The notes: generated from the letters alone by a model not told the origin. Positions 45,941-55,080 are shown, numbered from the stretch's first letter. The stretch is 64,000 nt of DNA from Candidatus Thiodiazotropha endoloripes (GCA_001709035.1 LVKA01000002.1:1-64000); one strand, 5' to 3'. Made by a program: numbers and translations.

Positions 45941-46807
45941 ATGGCTGACGAGTGTCCCAAATGTCCTGAAGGGCTACCCCCATGGCTGGCGACATTTGCC
46001 GATCTGATGTCACTGCTGATGTGCTTCTTCGTGCTGCTGCTCTCATTTGCCGAGGTGGATGCGCAACGCTTCAAGAAGATGGCGGAATCGATGAAGGATG
46101 CCTTTGGTGTACAGCGGGAGATTCCTGCCGTGGAGATCGTCAAGGGCACCAGCGTGATCATGCAGGAGTTCAGTCCCGGTAAACCGGAACCCTCACCGAT
46201 CGAAGACATTCGACAGATTACCAGTGATCTGGAACAGGAGTTTCTAGACCGGGAATCGAAGGATGCTACCGATGTGGATGAAGCCAAGGCGGCGATGCAG
46301 GCCGAGCTGGAGCGAGAGGTGCAGGCTCAGGCCGAAGAGCTGCAGGAGATGCTTGAGTCCGAGATCAGTGACGGCCTGATCGATGTGGAGACAGAGTCGA
46401 CCAACATCATCATCCGTATTCAGGAGAAGGGTTCATTCCCCTCAGGCAGAGCCAACCTGAATCCGGAATTCTTTGAAGTCATCTCAAAAATCACTGAAGT
46501 GATCGCCACAACACCGGGTAAGATCATTGTCGCCGGGCATACCGACAATATTCCGATCTCTACCAGGCGGTTCCGCTCCAACTGGGAGCTGTCATCAGCC
46601 CGCGCCGTGACGGTGGTGCACGCCATGTTGAGCAATGCCTCCATTGAAGAGGAGCGTTTTCTAATCCAGGGCTATGCAGATTCCCAGCCACTGGTGGACA
46701 ATGACACCGCTGAGAATCGGGCTCAGAACAGACGGGTTGAGCTGGTGATCAGGCGTGGTGAGGATGTTGAACCCGATCCTGAACCGACCGAAATCCCTGA
46801 GGAATAA
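45941..46807 (+). CDS. pomB: Flagellar motor stator protein MotB/PomB
   Basis: The protein has 288 residues. A single TM helix near 17-40 carries the ion-binding Asp (LATFADLMSLLMCFFVLLL). A coiled coil and plug region follow (EAKAAMQAELEREVQAQAEE), then the C-terminal OmpA-like peptidoglycan-binding domain (IIVAGHTDNIPISTRRFRSN, IQGYADSQPLVDN, NRRVELVIRR). It is paired with the upstream pomA to make the torque-generating unit. Confidence 0.93.
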   Translation: MADECPKCPEGLPPWLATFADLMSLLMCFFVLLLSFAEVDAQRFKKMAESMKDAFGVQREIPAVEIVKGTSVIMQEFSPGKPEPSPIEDIRQITSDLEQEFLDRESKDATDVDEAKAAMQAELEREVQAQAEELQEMLESEISDGLIDVETESTNIIIRIQEKGSFPSGRANLNPEFFEVISKITEVIATTPGKIIVAGHTDNIPISTRRFRSNWELSSARAVTVVHAMLSNASIEEERFLIQGYADSQPLVDNDTAENRAQNRRVELVIRRGEDVEPDPEPTEIPEE

Positions 46808-46822
46808 ATAGGAGCCAGACCG

Positions 46823-47446
46823 ATGTCTATCGATGATCAGGAAAAAACCCAGGATGAACGCAGGGAGTTTTTCCGTATAGACGATTCGATCCGAGTGAGT
46901 TACCGGGTGATCCCGGCGGCTGATATACCGACCAGCATTGACGAGCAGCTGAGAGCAGGGGAGCGGTTTACTGTCATGACCCGCCTGCAGGAGATCAGTC
47001 AGCACCTCTCCGCCTCAATGCATCGTATCGAACAGCGGGATACCGATATCGCCGACTACCTGAAAGCGTTGGATGAAAAGATCAATCTGCTGGGTCGCAG
47101 TTTCCTGACAGAAGCCCGGGAGTTGCTCGATCAGCCCTCACAGCAGGTCAATCTGAGTGCCGGTGGATTGGCAATGGATATTACCGAAGCGGTTGAAGTC
47201 GGGTCCAAAGTGGAAGTCAAGATGCTGTTGCTGCCCTCATTTTCCGGCCTGCTGGCGTATGGAGAAGTGGTTGGAATTGAGCCGTCTGGTGGAGAGCATG
47301 AGGGCTTCCCCTACCATGCACGGATCAATTTCACCATGATTCGGGGTTCGGATCAGGATGCGCTGATCAGACACATAACCCGTCGACAGGGTGAGATGCT
47401 GAGGCACCGCCGCGAGATGAAAGAGCTGGACGAGGACGGTACCTGA
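46823..47446 (+). CDS. PilZ domain protein with a helical insertion
   Basis: The protein has 207 residues and a GGAG site. The two c-di-GMP-binding motifs are far apart: RREFFR (R-x3-R, ~13-18) and NLSAGGLAM (N-x-S-x2-G, ~111), with about 80 mostly helical residues between (TRLQEISQHLSASMHRIEQR). A similar long helical insertion is known in the tetrameric PilZ type described from Xanthomonas. Because it is the third gene of the stator operon, a brake or tuning of the motor by c-di-GMP is a reasonable inference, like YcgR. Confidence 0.85.
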   Translation: MSIDDQEKTQDERREFFRIDDSIRVSYRVIPAADIPTSIDEQLRAGERFTVMTRLQEISQHLSASMHRIEQRDTDIADYLKALDEKINLLGRSFLTEARELLDQPSQQVNLSAGGLAMDITEAVEVGSKVEVKMLLLPSFSGLLAYGEVVGIEPSGGEHEGFPYHARINFTMIRGSDQDALIRHITRRQGEMLRHRREMKELDEDGT

Positions 47447-47457
47447 AGGGTATTTCA

Positions 47458-47481
47458 GCGCGAATTACCGCAAATTCGCGC
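47458..47481. terminator. Hairpin after the stator operon
   Basis: The stem GCGCGAATT/AATTCGCGC is a perfect 9 bp with the loop ACCGCA, 12 nt after the PilZ stop. No clear T tract follows, so termination is only a possibility. The rest of the gap to 47750 (about 270 nt) shows nothing else. Confidence 0.45.
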
Positions 47482-47749
47482 GAATTTGATCCAACATTAA
47501 TTCCAATCTTTTTCCGACTTAAAAGCACTCAACGACATACAAACCAGACTCTGATCCATCAGTTCAGTGGCATTTTTCGGTGTTTGGCGTCTAATTGCGG
47601 CAAACACTCTCTTCGAATTTCCATGGTCAGGCTTAGGATTTAAATAGCCTTGATTATTAGTCTGTCGTTCCCAATATGGTAGGATTCAGCAATTCCAGGT
47701 GACTGAGCCTGATTCTGTCGCCGAAACCGAATATTGAGGAAGCACGAAA

Positions 47750-48010
47750 ATGCCGATTTATGAGTATCGTTGCCAGGCCTGTGACCATGAGTTGGAGGCA
47801 ATGCAGAAGATGAGCGATGACCCCCTGACCGAATGTCCTGAATGCAAGCAGGATAGTCTCAAAAAGCTGATCTCAGCCGCCGGCTTCCGTCTTAAGGGCA
47901 GTGGCTGGTATGAGACAGATTTCAAGGGCAGCAACAAGAAGAATGTCCACGATAGCGGAAAATCAGAAGGGAAATCAAAAGGTTGCGCTAGCGGCTCCTG
48001 CGGCCGCTGA
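47750..48010 (+). CDS. FmdB family zinc ribbon protein
   Basis: The protein has 86 residues. The N-terminal zinc ribbon is MPIYEYRCQACDHELEA...CPECKQDSL (CxxC and CxxC), followed by AAGFRLKGSGWYETDF, the FmdB signature. The tail has CASGSCG. FmdB proteins are putative regulators; in E. coli relatives the function is unclear. This gene precedes DUF502 and aspS, a conserved neighbourhood in gammaproteobacteria. Confidence 0.92.
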   Translation: MPIYEYRCQACDHELEAMQKMSDDPLTECPECKQDSLKKLISAAGFRLKGSGWYETDFKGSNKKNVHDSGKSEGKSKGCASGSCGR

Positions 48011-48030
48011 GACGCTTCGTGGATCTCTGA

Positions 48031-48657
48031 ATGACATACTTACGTCGTTACCTAGTAGCCGGTCTGCTGGTCTGGTTACCTTTAGGGGCGAGCTATCTGG
48101 TAGTCAGTCTGCTGGTGGACTGGATGGATCGCAGTCTACTCCTGCTGCCGCAAGCCTATCGCCCGGAAACACTGCTGGGCTTTCACATCCCAGGTTTGGG
48201 GGTGCTGCTCTCCCTGGTGATCCTGTTCATCACCGGCCTGGTGGCGGCAAATCTGTTTGGCCGTCGCCTGGTGAAGTTGTGGGAGGCACTGGTATCCCGC
48301 ATTCCTCTGGTCAGATCCGTCTATTCCGCAGTCAAACAGCTGGTGGAGACGATGTTTGCCGACAACGGCAGGTCGTTTCGCAAAGTTGTGCTGGTGGAGT
48401 TTCCACGACGGGGACTCTGGACCCTGGCCTTCCTCACCAATGAGGAGAGTGGTCCGATCCAGGAGGCGCTCGGGCGCGAACTGGTCAGTGTCTACATTCC
48501 CACCACACCCAACCCCACAGGGGGCTATTTCGTGCTTATGCCCAAGGAGGAAGTACGGGAGTTGGAGATGAGTGTGGATGACGGATTGAAAATGTTGCTC
48601 TCAATGGGAGCGGTAAACTCAACCTCCGGGCTTGCAGAGGCGCAAGCCAAGCCGTAA
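48031..48657 (+). CDS. DUF502 membrane protein
   Basis: The protein has 208 residues. Two N-terminal TM helices (YLVAGLLVWLPLGASYLVV, GVLLSLVILFITGLVAANLF) are followed by a cytoplasmic domain with RIPLVRSVYSAVKQLVE, FPRRGLWTLAFLT and PTTPNPTGGYFVLMP, all typical of DUF502. The role is unknown. It lies 20 nt after fmdB and 48 nt before aspS, so it is likely in the same operon. Confidence 0.92.
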   Translation: MTYLRRYLVAGLLVWLPLGASYLVVSLLVDWMDRSLLLLPQAYRPETLLGFHIPGLGVLLSLVILFITGLVAANLFGRRLVKLWEALVSRIPLVRSVYSAVKQLVETMFADNGRSFRKVVLVEFPRRGLWTLAFLTNEESGPIQEALGRELVSVYIPTTPNPTGGYFVLMPKEEVRELEMSVDDGLKMLLSMGAVNSTSGLAEAQAKP

Positions 48658-48705
48658 CATTCCCGCCTTTTAGCCGTTGCAGCGAAATCTCACAGGATAA
48701 TACCC

Positions 48706-50493
48706 ATGCGCAGTCATTATTGTGGACAAATCAATAGCTCCCATATCGACCAGGAAGTTGAAATTTGTGGATGGGTGCATCGCCGTCGTGATCATGGTGG
48801 GGTGATTTTCATCGACCTGCGAGATCGTGAGGGCCTGGTGCAGGTGGTTTATGATCCGGATCTGCCGGAGATTTTCTCAATCGCTGAGCAGGTACGTAAT
48901 GAGTTTGTACTGCGTGTGAAAGGGCGGGTCAGGGCTCGACCCGAGGGTACCGTCAACAAGGATCTGCCCACAGGTGAGATCGAGATTCTCGGTCTTGAGC
49001 TGGAAGTGCTGAACCGTTCGGATACACCGCCATTTCAACTCGATGAACATGAGAAGGCTTCGGAAGAGATCCGTCTGCGCTATCGCTACATCGATCTGCG
49101 TCGTCCGGAAATGTTGGAGAAGATCCGTGTCCGTGCTCAGGTGACCAAATCCCTGCGTCGTTTCCTCGAAGATCAGGGTTTCATGGACATCGAGACACCG
49201 ATGCTGACCAAGGCTACCCCGGAAGGGGCGCGGGATTACCTGGTACCGAGCCGCACCCATCCGGGTGAGTTTTTTGCCCTGCCTCAATCACCACAACTGT
49301 TCAAACAGCTGCTGATGATGTCCGGTATGGACCGCTACTACCAGATTGTGCGCTGTTTCCGCGATGAGGATCTGCGTGCCGACCGGCAACCTGAATTCAC
49401 TCAGCTCGATATCGAGACCTCTTTCATGAGTGAGGATGAGATCCTGCAACTCAATGAGGAGATGATTCGTCAGCTCTATAAAGAGATTCTGGACGTCGAC
49501 CTGCCGAATCCATTCCCACGCATGACCTACGATGAGGCAGTCTCCCGTTTCGGCTCTGACCGTCCTGATTTGCGAGTTCCTCTGGAGCTTGTCGATCTGG
49601 GTGATCTGATGCAGTCGGTGGAGTTCAAGGTCTTTTCCGGTCCCGCCAAGGATGCCAAAGGTCGGGTGGCGGCCATGATGGTTCCCGGTGGCAGTGCACT
49701 GAGCCGCAAACAGATCGATGAATATACCAAGTATGTGGCGATCTATGGCGCCAAAGGGCTGGCCTATATTAAAGTCAATGAGCTGGCCAAGGGCATTGAA
49801 GGCCTGCAGTCACCGATTCTCAAATTCCTCCCGGATGAGGTGGTGAATGCGATCCTTGAGCGTACCGCTGCCAAGGATGGGGATCTGATCTTCTTCGGTG
49901 CCGACAAGGCTCATGTGGTCAATGAGGCTCTTGGAGCTTTGCGTGTCAAGGTCGGTCAGGATATGGAGCTGATGCAGGGCGACTGGCGTCCCTTGTGGGT
50001 CGTCGATTTCCCGATGTTCGAATGGGATGAAAACCACGATCGCTGGACACCGCTACACCATCCTTTCACCTCTCCCAAGCTGGATCAGCTGGAGCTGCTC
50101 GAGAGTGACCCAGGCGCCTGTAAATCCCGTGCCTACGACATGGTGATGAATGGTGTTGAGCTGGGTGGTGGTTCGATTCGTATTCACCAGCAGGAAGTAC
50201 AGCAGAAGATCTTCCAACTGCTGGAGATCAGCGATGAGGAGGCCGAGGAGAAGTTCGGTTTTCTGCTCAGCGCATTGAAATTTGGCTGTCCACCTCATGG
50301 GGGATTGGCTTTCGGTCTGGATCGTCTGGTGATGCTGCTGACCGGTTCATCCTCAATTCGCGAGGTAATGGCCTTTCCAAAGACCCAGACCGCTGCCTGC
50401 ATGCTCACCTCAGCGCCATCGGAAGTGGCGCCAGATCAGTTGCAGGAGCTCTCCATACGGGTGCGTAAACCAGCAACCGAAGAGGGGGCTTAG
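48706..50493 (+). CDS. aspS: Aspartyl-tRNA synthetase
   Basis: The protein has 595 residues, the bacterial length. Order: N-terminal OB-fold anticodon domain ([20 protein letters not shown]), class II motif 2 ([21 protein letters not shown], shown in part), the bacterial GAD insertion (~290-410) and motif 3 ([14 protein letters not shown]). It charges tRNA-Asp, and possibly tRNA-Asn if this strain has GatCAB; that cannot be seen here. Confidence 0.98.
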   Translation: MRSHYCGQINSSHIDQEVEICGWVHRRRDHGGVIFIDLRDREGLVQVVYDPDLPEIFSIAEQVRNEFVLRVKGRVRARPEGTVNKDLPTGEIEILGLELEVLNRSDTPPFQLDEHEKASEEIRLRYRYIDLRRPEMLEKIRVRAQVTKSLRRFLEDQGFMDIETPMLTKATPEGARDYLVPSRTHPGEFFALPQSPQLFKQLLMMSGMDRYYQIVRCFRDEDLRADRQPEFTQLDIETSFMSEDEILQLNEEMIRQLYKEILDVDLPNPFPRMTYDEAVSRFGSDRPDLRVPLELVDLGDLMQSVEFKVFSGPAKDAKGRVAAMMVPGGSALSRKQIDEYTKYVAIYGAKGLAYIKVNELAKGIEGLQSPILKFLPDEVVNAILERTAAKDGDLIFFGADKAHVVNEALGALRVKVGQDMELMQGDWRPLWVVDFPMFEWDENHDRWTPLHHPFTSPKLDQLELLESDPGACKSRAYDMVMNGVELGGGSIRIHQQEVQQKIFQLLEISDEEAEEKFGFLLSALKFGCPPHGGLAFGLDRLVMLLTGSSSIREVMAFPKTQTAACMLTSAPSEVAPDQLQELSIRVRKPATEEGA

Positions 50494-50538
50494 TTGCCGC
50501 TGCCAGCTGCCATGAACGCGAGCTGATCAGGCAGAGAG

Positions 50539-50991
50539 ATGTCTGGCAGAGACTACAAGCGACCAGAGTCTGTGCTGGTGGTGGTCTATACCCAGGCCGG
50601 TCAGGTGTTGATGATGCGCCGGGTTCGGCCGAAGCACTTCTGGCAATCGGTCACCGGCAGTCTGGAGTGGGGAGAGTCAGCCGCACAGGCGGCCCGACGG
50701 GAACTTTATGAGGAGACCGGTATCATGGCCGGCGATCGATTGATCGATCTGCGCCAACAGGTCAGCTTCCCCATTCTTCCCGCTTGGCGTACCCGCTATG
50801 CCGCGGCAGCCCATAGCAACAAAGAGCACTGGTTTAGTCTGCAGCTCCCCAGCCGCCGGATCCCAATACTGCAAGCGAACGAACACAGTGAATACCGCTG
50901 GGTCTCCTCAGACCAGGCCTTGCGAATGGCCAGCTCATGGACCAATCGCAAAGCTATCCGCTATCTGATCAGCGGTCGGTCTATCAGATAA
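50539..50991 (+). CDS. nudB: Dihydroneopterin triphosphate diphosphatase (Nudix)
   Basis: The protein has 150 residues. The Nudix box GSLEWGESAAQAARRELYEE is complete, and the N-terminus KRPESVLVVVYTQ fits NudB, which removes pyrophosphate from dihydroneopterin triphosphate in folate synthesis. The location 46 nt after aspS is that of nudB in E. coli and relatives. Confidence 0.93.
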   Translation: MSGRDYKRPESVLVVVYTQAGQVLMMRRVRPKHFWQSVTGSLEWGESAAQAARRELYEETGIMAGDRLIDLRQQVSFPILPAWRTRYAAAAHSNKEHWFSLQLPSRRIPILQANEHSEYRWVSSDQALRMASSWTNRKAIRYLISGRSIR

Positions 50992-51012
50992 TCTCCCAGG
51001 TATCTAAACGTT

Positions 51013-51402
51013 TTACCTGGTCAGTTTTTCGACGACCCGCAGCAGTTTGGCCTTGGCTTCCGCAGCCACCCGTTTGGGTTCTTCGGTCGAGCACAATCCG
51101 AGGATCGCTTCCGGATCCATAAAACTGACAACCACCTTGCCGCTCTGCCGTTCACGGATGATGAAATTACAGGGCAGTAGTGTGCCCGCGTTGGGTTCCT
51201 GCTGTATTACCCGGTCAGCCAGTGCCGGATTACAGGCGCCGAAGATGTGATAGGGGGGAATATCTTTGTCCAGTTTGTTTTTTAAGATCGCCTGCACATC
51301 CACATCACTGACCACGCCAAGGTGCTCTTCCATCAAAATATCACGAACCCGGGCGACAGCCTGGTTGAAGGAGAGATCGATCTCCGTATTAAACTCGTAC
51401 AT
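51013..51402 (-). CDS. DUF302 family protein
   Basis: About 129 residues from Met at 51402 (GGAGGCGC upstream); the longer frame adds 16 unlikely residues. DUF302 pattern: FNQAVARVRDILMEEHLGVV, YHIFGACNPALADRVIQ, LLPCNFIIRE, VVSFMDPEAIL. The Cys in GACNPA and LLPCNF are characteristic. The fold is known; no enzymatic function is established. Cytoplasmic; convergent with nudB. Confidence 0.92.
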   Translation of the reverse strand: MYEFNTEIDLSFNQAVARVRDILMEEHLGVVSDVDVQAILKNKLDKDIPPYHIFGACNPALADRVIQQEPNAGTLLPCNFIIRERQSGKVVVSFMDPEAILGLCSTEEPKRVAAEAKAKLLRVVEKLTR

Positions 51403-51530
51403 AGCGCCTCCTGTACAAAAAGAGGCGCATTCCAGCAGAGTGCAGCTCAACGGGCATTGAATATTATCAAAACCACGATTCGTCAGTGCGCAACCGTACC
51501 GGGTTGCTCAACCTCGCACAGCGCTAACGC

Positions 51531-52124
51531 TCAACTCAGTATTTTTTTCAGCTGTGGAATGAACTCATCGGGTTCAATATGGAAATGGTTGAAAGCCACC
51601 TTGCCCGAGGGATCGATGATCACCACCCACGGCGTACCCCCGGTACGGTAGTCCCGCATGGTTCGGGGATAGGTGTTTGTTTGCGGATCACCCGGATCGT
51701 GCCCCATCATGATCGGTAATTCATAACGCAGCTGCAGCTTCCGCAGATCTTCTTTGGTATTACTGCTGTAGCCTTCGAAAACGGTCTGAATGGCGATTAC
51801 CTCAACCTGCGGATTCTCAGCGAAAGTGTCGGCAACCCGCTTCAGGGCCGGGAAACCGTACTCATGACAGCCTGGGCACCAACTCTGAAAACACTTCAGA
51901 TAGACCCACTTGCCGGATAACTGCTGCTGCTTGAAGTCGCTGGGCCGACCCTGTGCATCAATCCAGTAACCCACCTGCAGTGGTGGCGCCTGTCTGCCTT
52001 TGATGCCATATCTGTTGTCGTCGTTGCCCAACACCTGAGGGGTGTAGCCCAGCGGCAGCAACGCCAGTGGAGCCAGGGGCGTATTGGTGATGAAATCTCT
52101 ACGTGACAGGTTTCGCTTACCCAT
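51531..52124 (-). CDS. Tat-exported TlpA/peroxiredoxin-like thioredoxin-fold protein
   Basis: The protein has 197 residues. A twin-arginine signal (LSRRDFITNTPLAPLALLPL) is followed by a thioredoxin-fold domain with the redox motif WCPGCHEYGFP (C-x2-C), the segment VIAIQTVFEGYSSN and the cis-Pro region GTPWVVIIDPSG. This fits a periplasmic thiol-disulfide reductase or redoxin of the TlpA group. Use of the Tat route, rather than Sec, is less usual for such small proteins. Single gene. Confidence 0.88.
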   Translation of the reverse strand: MGKRNLSRRDFITNTPLAPLALLPLGYTPQVLGNDDNRYGIKGRQAPPLQVGYWIDAQGRPSDFKQQQLSGKWVYLKCFQSWCPGCHEYGFPALKRVADTFAENPQVEVIAIQTVFEGYSSNTKEDLRKLQLRYELPIMMGHDPGDPQTNTYPRTMRDYRTGGTPWVVIIDPSGKVAFNHFHIEPDEFIPQLKKILS

Positions 52125-52501
52125 GAAGTTTCTCCTGATTGGAATCTCAATGGATTGAGGACCGTTCGCCTCGAACAGTCCGGCGCAGCGTCGGCTACTG
52201 CAGTTGAGTATCTATATCACTCTACTCTTGAGATTGGGGTTTGGATTCACCCGGCTGAGAATTATTTACCTTGAGAGAGAGCCGGTCCCAGATGGTTATC
52301 CTCTATTTGCAATGGGTTGACGGACGGTGGCCTTGAGCGCGATTCCCGGCATTTGGCGAAAAACAGTCTAGACTATTTTTACTATTAACCTGAACCCGAG
52401 GATTCAGGTATTAACTCTTAGGTCTGCTGTCAGGCCAGAATCTAAGAAATCTGTAGGTTGGTTGTTTAAAACAGCCGGAGCCGATCAAGTGAGGCTGGGG
52501 T
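52125..52501. other. Intergenic region, nothing recognised
   Basis: About 375 nt between the divergent redoxin gene and the basic coiled-coil protein. It must contain both promoters. I find no gene, RNA or repeat. Confidence 0.4.
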
Positions 52502-52963
52502 ATGACGAAGAAAGAAAAAAAACTGAAGAAGAGGGGCAAGGAGAAGCTCAGCAAAAAGAATAAAACCATCGGCAAACAGGTCAAGCAGAAGAGCACAAAA
52601 GCCTCTGAACTGAAGAGCCGAATCAAGATGCTCGAGGCAGTGGTTGAAAAACGTGAGCGAACCATAGCCAAACTGAAAACCAAGCTGGATGAGTCTGAAA
52701 GCCGTAAAGAGAAAAAGCGTGGCAAGCAGAAGTCTCCTGGTGGTGCCGCAAAACTGCTCAGGTCGCAGCGCTCATCACGGGTTGGTTTGAATCAACGGGA
52801 TGCCTGGCGGCGGCATGGTTATCTGCGCAGTCGTTATGAGTACTATCTGGAGCAGAACGAGGAGAAAACGGTGGCAAGACAACATGCAGGAGAGGATCTG
52901 GTTGAGAAGTTTGGTGAGGAGGCGGGCTATACCGAGCTACAGCTGGAACAGATACTCTCCTGA
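52502..52963 (+). CDS. Lys-rich coiled-coil hypothetical protein
   Basis: The protein has 153 residues. The first ~80 residues are extremely basic (KKEKKLKKRGKEKLSKKN) and contain a coiled coil (ELKSRIKMLEAVVEKRERTI). The C-terminal half is more regular (WRRHGYLRSRYEYYLEQN...LEQIL). No known domain. Charge and shape suggest nucleic acid or ribosome binding, an inference only. The gene ends 5 nt before the next, so they form an operon. Confidence 0.7.
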   Translation: MTKKEKKLKKRGKEKLSKKNKTIGKQVKQKSTKASELKSRIKMLEAVVEKRERTIAKLKTKLDESESRKEKKRGKQKSPGGAAKLLRSQRSSRVGLNQRDAWRRHGYLRSRYEYYLEQNEEKTVARQHAGEDLVEKFGEEAGYTELQLEQILS

Positions 52964-52968
52964 TACTC

Positions 52969-53349
52969 ATGCCATTCATTCACATCAAATCACTGCCTTT
53001 CGAGCAGCAACGGAACATCAGCAGAATTCTGCAACGGGTCACTGAGGATTTTTCGACCGTAAGTGGTATCGACAAGCAGCATATTACCGTTACCTGGGAT
53101 ATCCTTTCAGCTGGACACTACGCGGTGGCGGGCGAGGTGGCTGACTTTCAACCTGAGAGTGGCCATCCTCTGCTGGTTGAACTGTTACTGCCCGATTTCA
53201 ACAGCAGCGAAGCGATTGCCGAGTACATCAAAGCGGTGGCTGAGAGTCTGTCCAGGCATACCCAGGTTCCTATCAATAATCTGTTCATCAACTGCCGCCT
53301 TGCCAGGTCGGGTCAGGTATTTGATGCCGGTGAAATGGTCTATTGGTAA
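52969..53349 (+). CDS. DUF1904/tautomerase-superfamily-like protein
   Basis: The protein has 126 residues. It begins MPFIHIKSLPFE with Pro at position 2, the position of the catalytic proline in the 4-oxalocrotonate tautomerase superfamily. Two beta-alpha-beta halves are apparent, the second around LLVELLLPDFNSSEAIAEYI and NNLFINCRLARSGQVFDAGE, as in DUF1904. Function not known. Cotranscribed with the basic protein upstream. Confidence 0.75.
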   Translation: MPFIHIKSLPFEQQRNISRILQRVTEDFSTVSGIDKQHITVTWDILSAGHYAVAGEVADFQPESGHPLLVELLLPDFNSSEAIAEYIKAVAESLSRHTQVPINNLFINCRLARSGQVFDAGEMVYW

Positions 53350-53445
53350 TCACTGCACAAAATTGTCTTAATCATTTTTACTCTCTATGATGAGGGAAGC
53401 GCTAGCGGATGAGCGTCATAGAACCAATCAATAACAACGGAGGTT

Positions 53446-53790
53446 ATGAGGATGGGGTTGGCAGGATTCAGAGCGAAAAAAAACCTAAAAGGCTGCTTTC
53501 AATCATTCTACAGAGCCGTATTGGTGGCATCCATTATTAGCTTATCGTTGGGTTGCTCGACCGTCAAAGTCCATCTCGACGATCACGATATCTTGCATCC
53601 CTACCTGGGAACCAAGACAGCGGTAAATATCTTTATCAGGAGTTTTTCTGATTTCTATCTGTATGGCGAGCAGTTTGTGAGGGCGATGGATGTGCCATTC
53701 TGTTTCGTTGCGGACACTCTGCTGCTTCCCTATGACCTGATGGTCAAAGTCAGAAGGCATCAGCGGCAGCGACCTTTACCCCCTGGTTAG
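53446..53790 (+). CDS. YceK/YidQ family lipoprotein
   Basis: The protein has 114 residues. A long basic N-terminus and hydrophobic core end in the lipobox LSLGC. After it, HPYLGTKTAVNIFI and VADTLLLPYDLMVKV match the conserved ends of the YceK/YidQ (DUF1375) lipoproteins. Function unknown in E. coli as well. GGAGG precedes the ATG. It stands alone and is followed by a palindromic repeat. Confidence 0.85.
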   Translation: MRMGLAGFRAKKNLKGCFQSFYRAVLVASIISLSLGCSTVKVHLDDHDILHPYLGTKTAVNIFIRSFSDFYLYGEQFVRAMDVPFCFVADTLLLPYDLMVKVRRHQRQRPLPPG

Positions 53791-53827
53791 TGTTTACAGG
53801 CCTGAATGGTAGTTACATAAACACGAA

Positions 53828-53892
53828 TTGGTGGGGCATGGCCCCACCCTACACCATGAATTCAACAGTAGGGTGGGGCCATGCCCCACCAA
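53828..53892. repeat. REP-like double palindrome
   Basis: Two inverted arms of 25 nt (53828-53852 and 53868-53892) pair perfectly around a 15-nt loop. Each arm also contains its own palindrome, GGTGGGGC-ATG-GCCCCACC. The GTAGGGTGGG sequence at the arm end is like REP/BIME elements mobilised by RAYT transposases. No RAYT gene is in this window. It may also act as a terminator for the lipoprotein gene. Confidence 0.7.
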
Positions 53893-53946
53893 AACCCTTG
53901 ATAACACTCGATGTAAAGCGTTTCAGTGCTTAAGTAAGCACCGTTC

Positions 53947-53960
53947 TTAACAGGCCCTAG
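53947..53960. repeat. Dispersed repeat core TTAACAGGCCCTAG
   Basis: It shares its 14 nt with 41620-41633 and 13 nt with the ends of the element at 58672-58939. The TAG stop codon of the dUTPase gene (minus strand, 53957-53959) is formed by this repeat, so the gene end and the insertion coincide. Confidence 0.55.
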
Positions 53961-54586
53961 TTGTTGTCAGTCGTTTCAGCAGGGTAGTAGTGCTGCAACT
54001 GTTGATATACCTGGTCACTGAAGTCAGCGTTGTCCGGATCGAGTTTGGCAAGGATCTCCGACAGGTACTCATTGTCCTCCCGACCATCCCAGACCTTGAT
54101 ATAGCTGCCCTCCTTGTAGCCGTGATCCTGACGGAAGAAGTTGAGTACGTTCTTGCCGATATAGGTCTTGTAGAGATCATCGAAGCTGAGTTCTGCCGCC
54201 TGCATCATGGTGGCAAAGTGGCCGATGTCGGCCGACTCCGTCTTGATGCTGAACATCGCCAACTGTTCAATGGAACTGCGTAGGTCGACCCCGTCGGTTG
54301 CCTGATTCAAACCCTCGAGTGCCTGTTCTGCGGCGCCTTCCAGGGTGGCGTTGTGCAGGATTAAATCGCTCAGAGCGAAGTGCCAGATGTCTATGATCTC
54401 CAGGTGAACCTGTTCCATGTCGGGTTTCTGATGCTTCCACCATTTCCAGCCATAGTGATCGAGCATTTCTGCACACTCGGTCCAGATGGCCCGATACCAG
54501 GGATAGCCGGCATCGCGCCAGTCATCGTTGACTTTGCAGTTCATCGCATCCTGCAGCTCAAGCATGTTGAGGATCTTATCTTTCAT
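53957..54586 (-). CDS. Dimeric dUTPase (all-alpha NTP pyrophosphatase)
   Basis: The protein has 209 residues and is all alpha. The metal-binding motif is E-C-A-E-M-L-D in AIWTECAEMLDHYG, followed by LEIIDIWHFALSD with the second E and D. The WKWWKHQ segment is typical of the dUTPase_2 family. It hydrolyses dUTP to dUMP, keeping uracil out of DNA; this is the alternative to the trimeric Dut enzyme. It overlaps the upstream C_GCAxxG_C_C gene by 4 nt. Confidence 0.9.
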   Translation of the reverse strand: MKDKILNMLELQDAMNCKVNDDWRDAGYPWYRAIWTECAEMLDHYGWKWWKHQKPDMEQVHLEIIDIWHFALSDLILHNATLEGAAEQALEGLNQATDGVDLRSSIEQLAMFSIKTESADIGHFATMMQAAELSFDDLYKTYIGKNVLNFFRQDHGYKEGSYIKVWDGREDNEYLSEILAKLDPDNADFSDQVYQQLQHYYPAETTDNN

Positions 54587-55080
54587 TCTTTAACTTCACT
54601 TTCTTCTAGTATCTGGTTGAGCAGCGTGACCACTGTCCCGACATAATCCGGACATTGGGTTTTGAATAATCCGAGAGATTTCGCCTCTTGATATTCAGCG
54701 GGGATGCTCAAATCTTTTTGCAGCAGTTCCTTACAGCGATTGCTGCCATGGCGCGCCATGAATCGCTCCTGGAGCAGTCGGGTAGCGTTATAGGTCGCCT
54801 CTTTTGCGCTGGCGTCATCAGAGGTTTTCGGCCCCATCTGCAGACCCAGAACCAGGGCAGCGCCGGAGAGGGTACCACAAATATCCCCCATCCGGCCTAC
54901 GCCGCCGCCAAGACCGGAGCTGATCCGCATCGCCAACTCCGTATCAACTTGATAACGATTGGCAAAGCTGGTGAGCACCGCCTGAGCACAGTTGTAGCCA
55001 TCGCAGAAACGTTTCACCGCAAGCTGAGAATCTGTATCAGCATTGCTGAGCTCATCATCGGATGTCTTATTGTTATTCAT
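54583..55080 (-). CDS. C_GCAxxG_C_C family protein
   Basis: About 165 residues from Met at 55080; the longer frame adds 31 unlikely residues. The family pattern is clear: YNCAQAVL, GLGGGVGRMGDICGTLSGAA with the Gly-rich turn and Cys, a Cys in NRCKELL and QCPDYV near the end. The conserved cysteines probably bind metal or a redox cofactor; the function is unknown, and members are often near redox genes. Coupled to the dUTPase gene. Confidence 0.9.
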   Translation of the reverse strand: MNNNKTSDDELSNADTDSQLAVKRFCDGYNCAQAVLTSFANRYQVDTELAMRISSGLGGGVGRMGDICGTLSGAALVLGLQMGPKTSDDASAKEATYNATRLLQERFMARHGSNRCKELLQKDLSIPAEYQEAKSLGLFKTQCPDYVGTVVTLLNQILEESEVKE

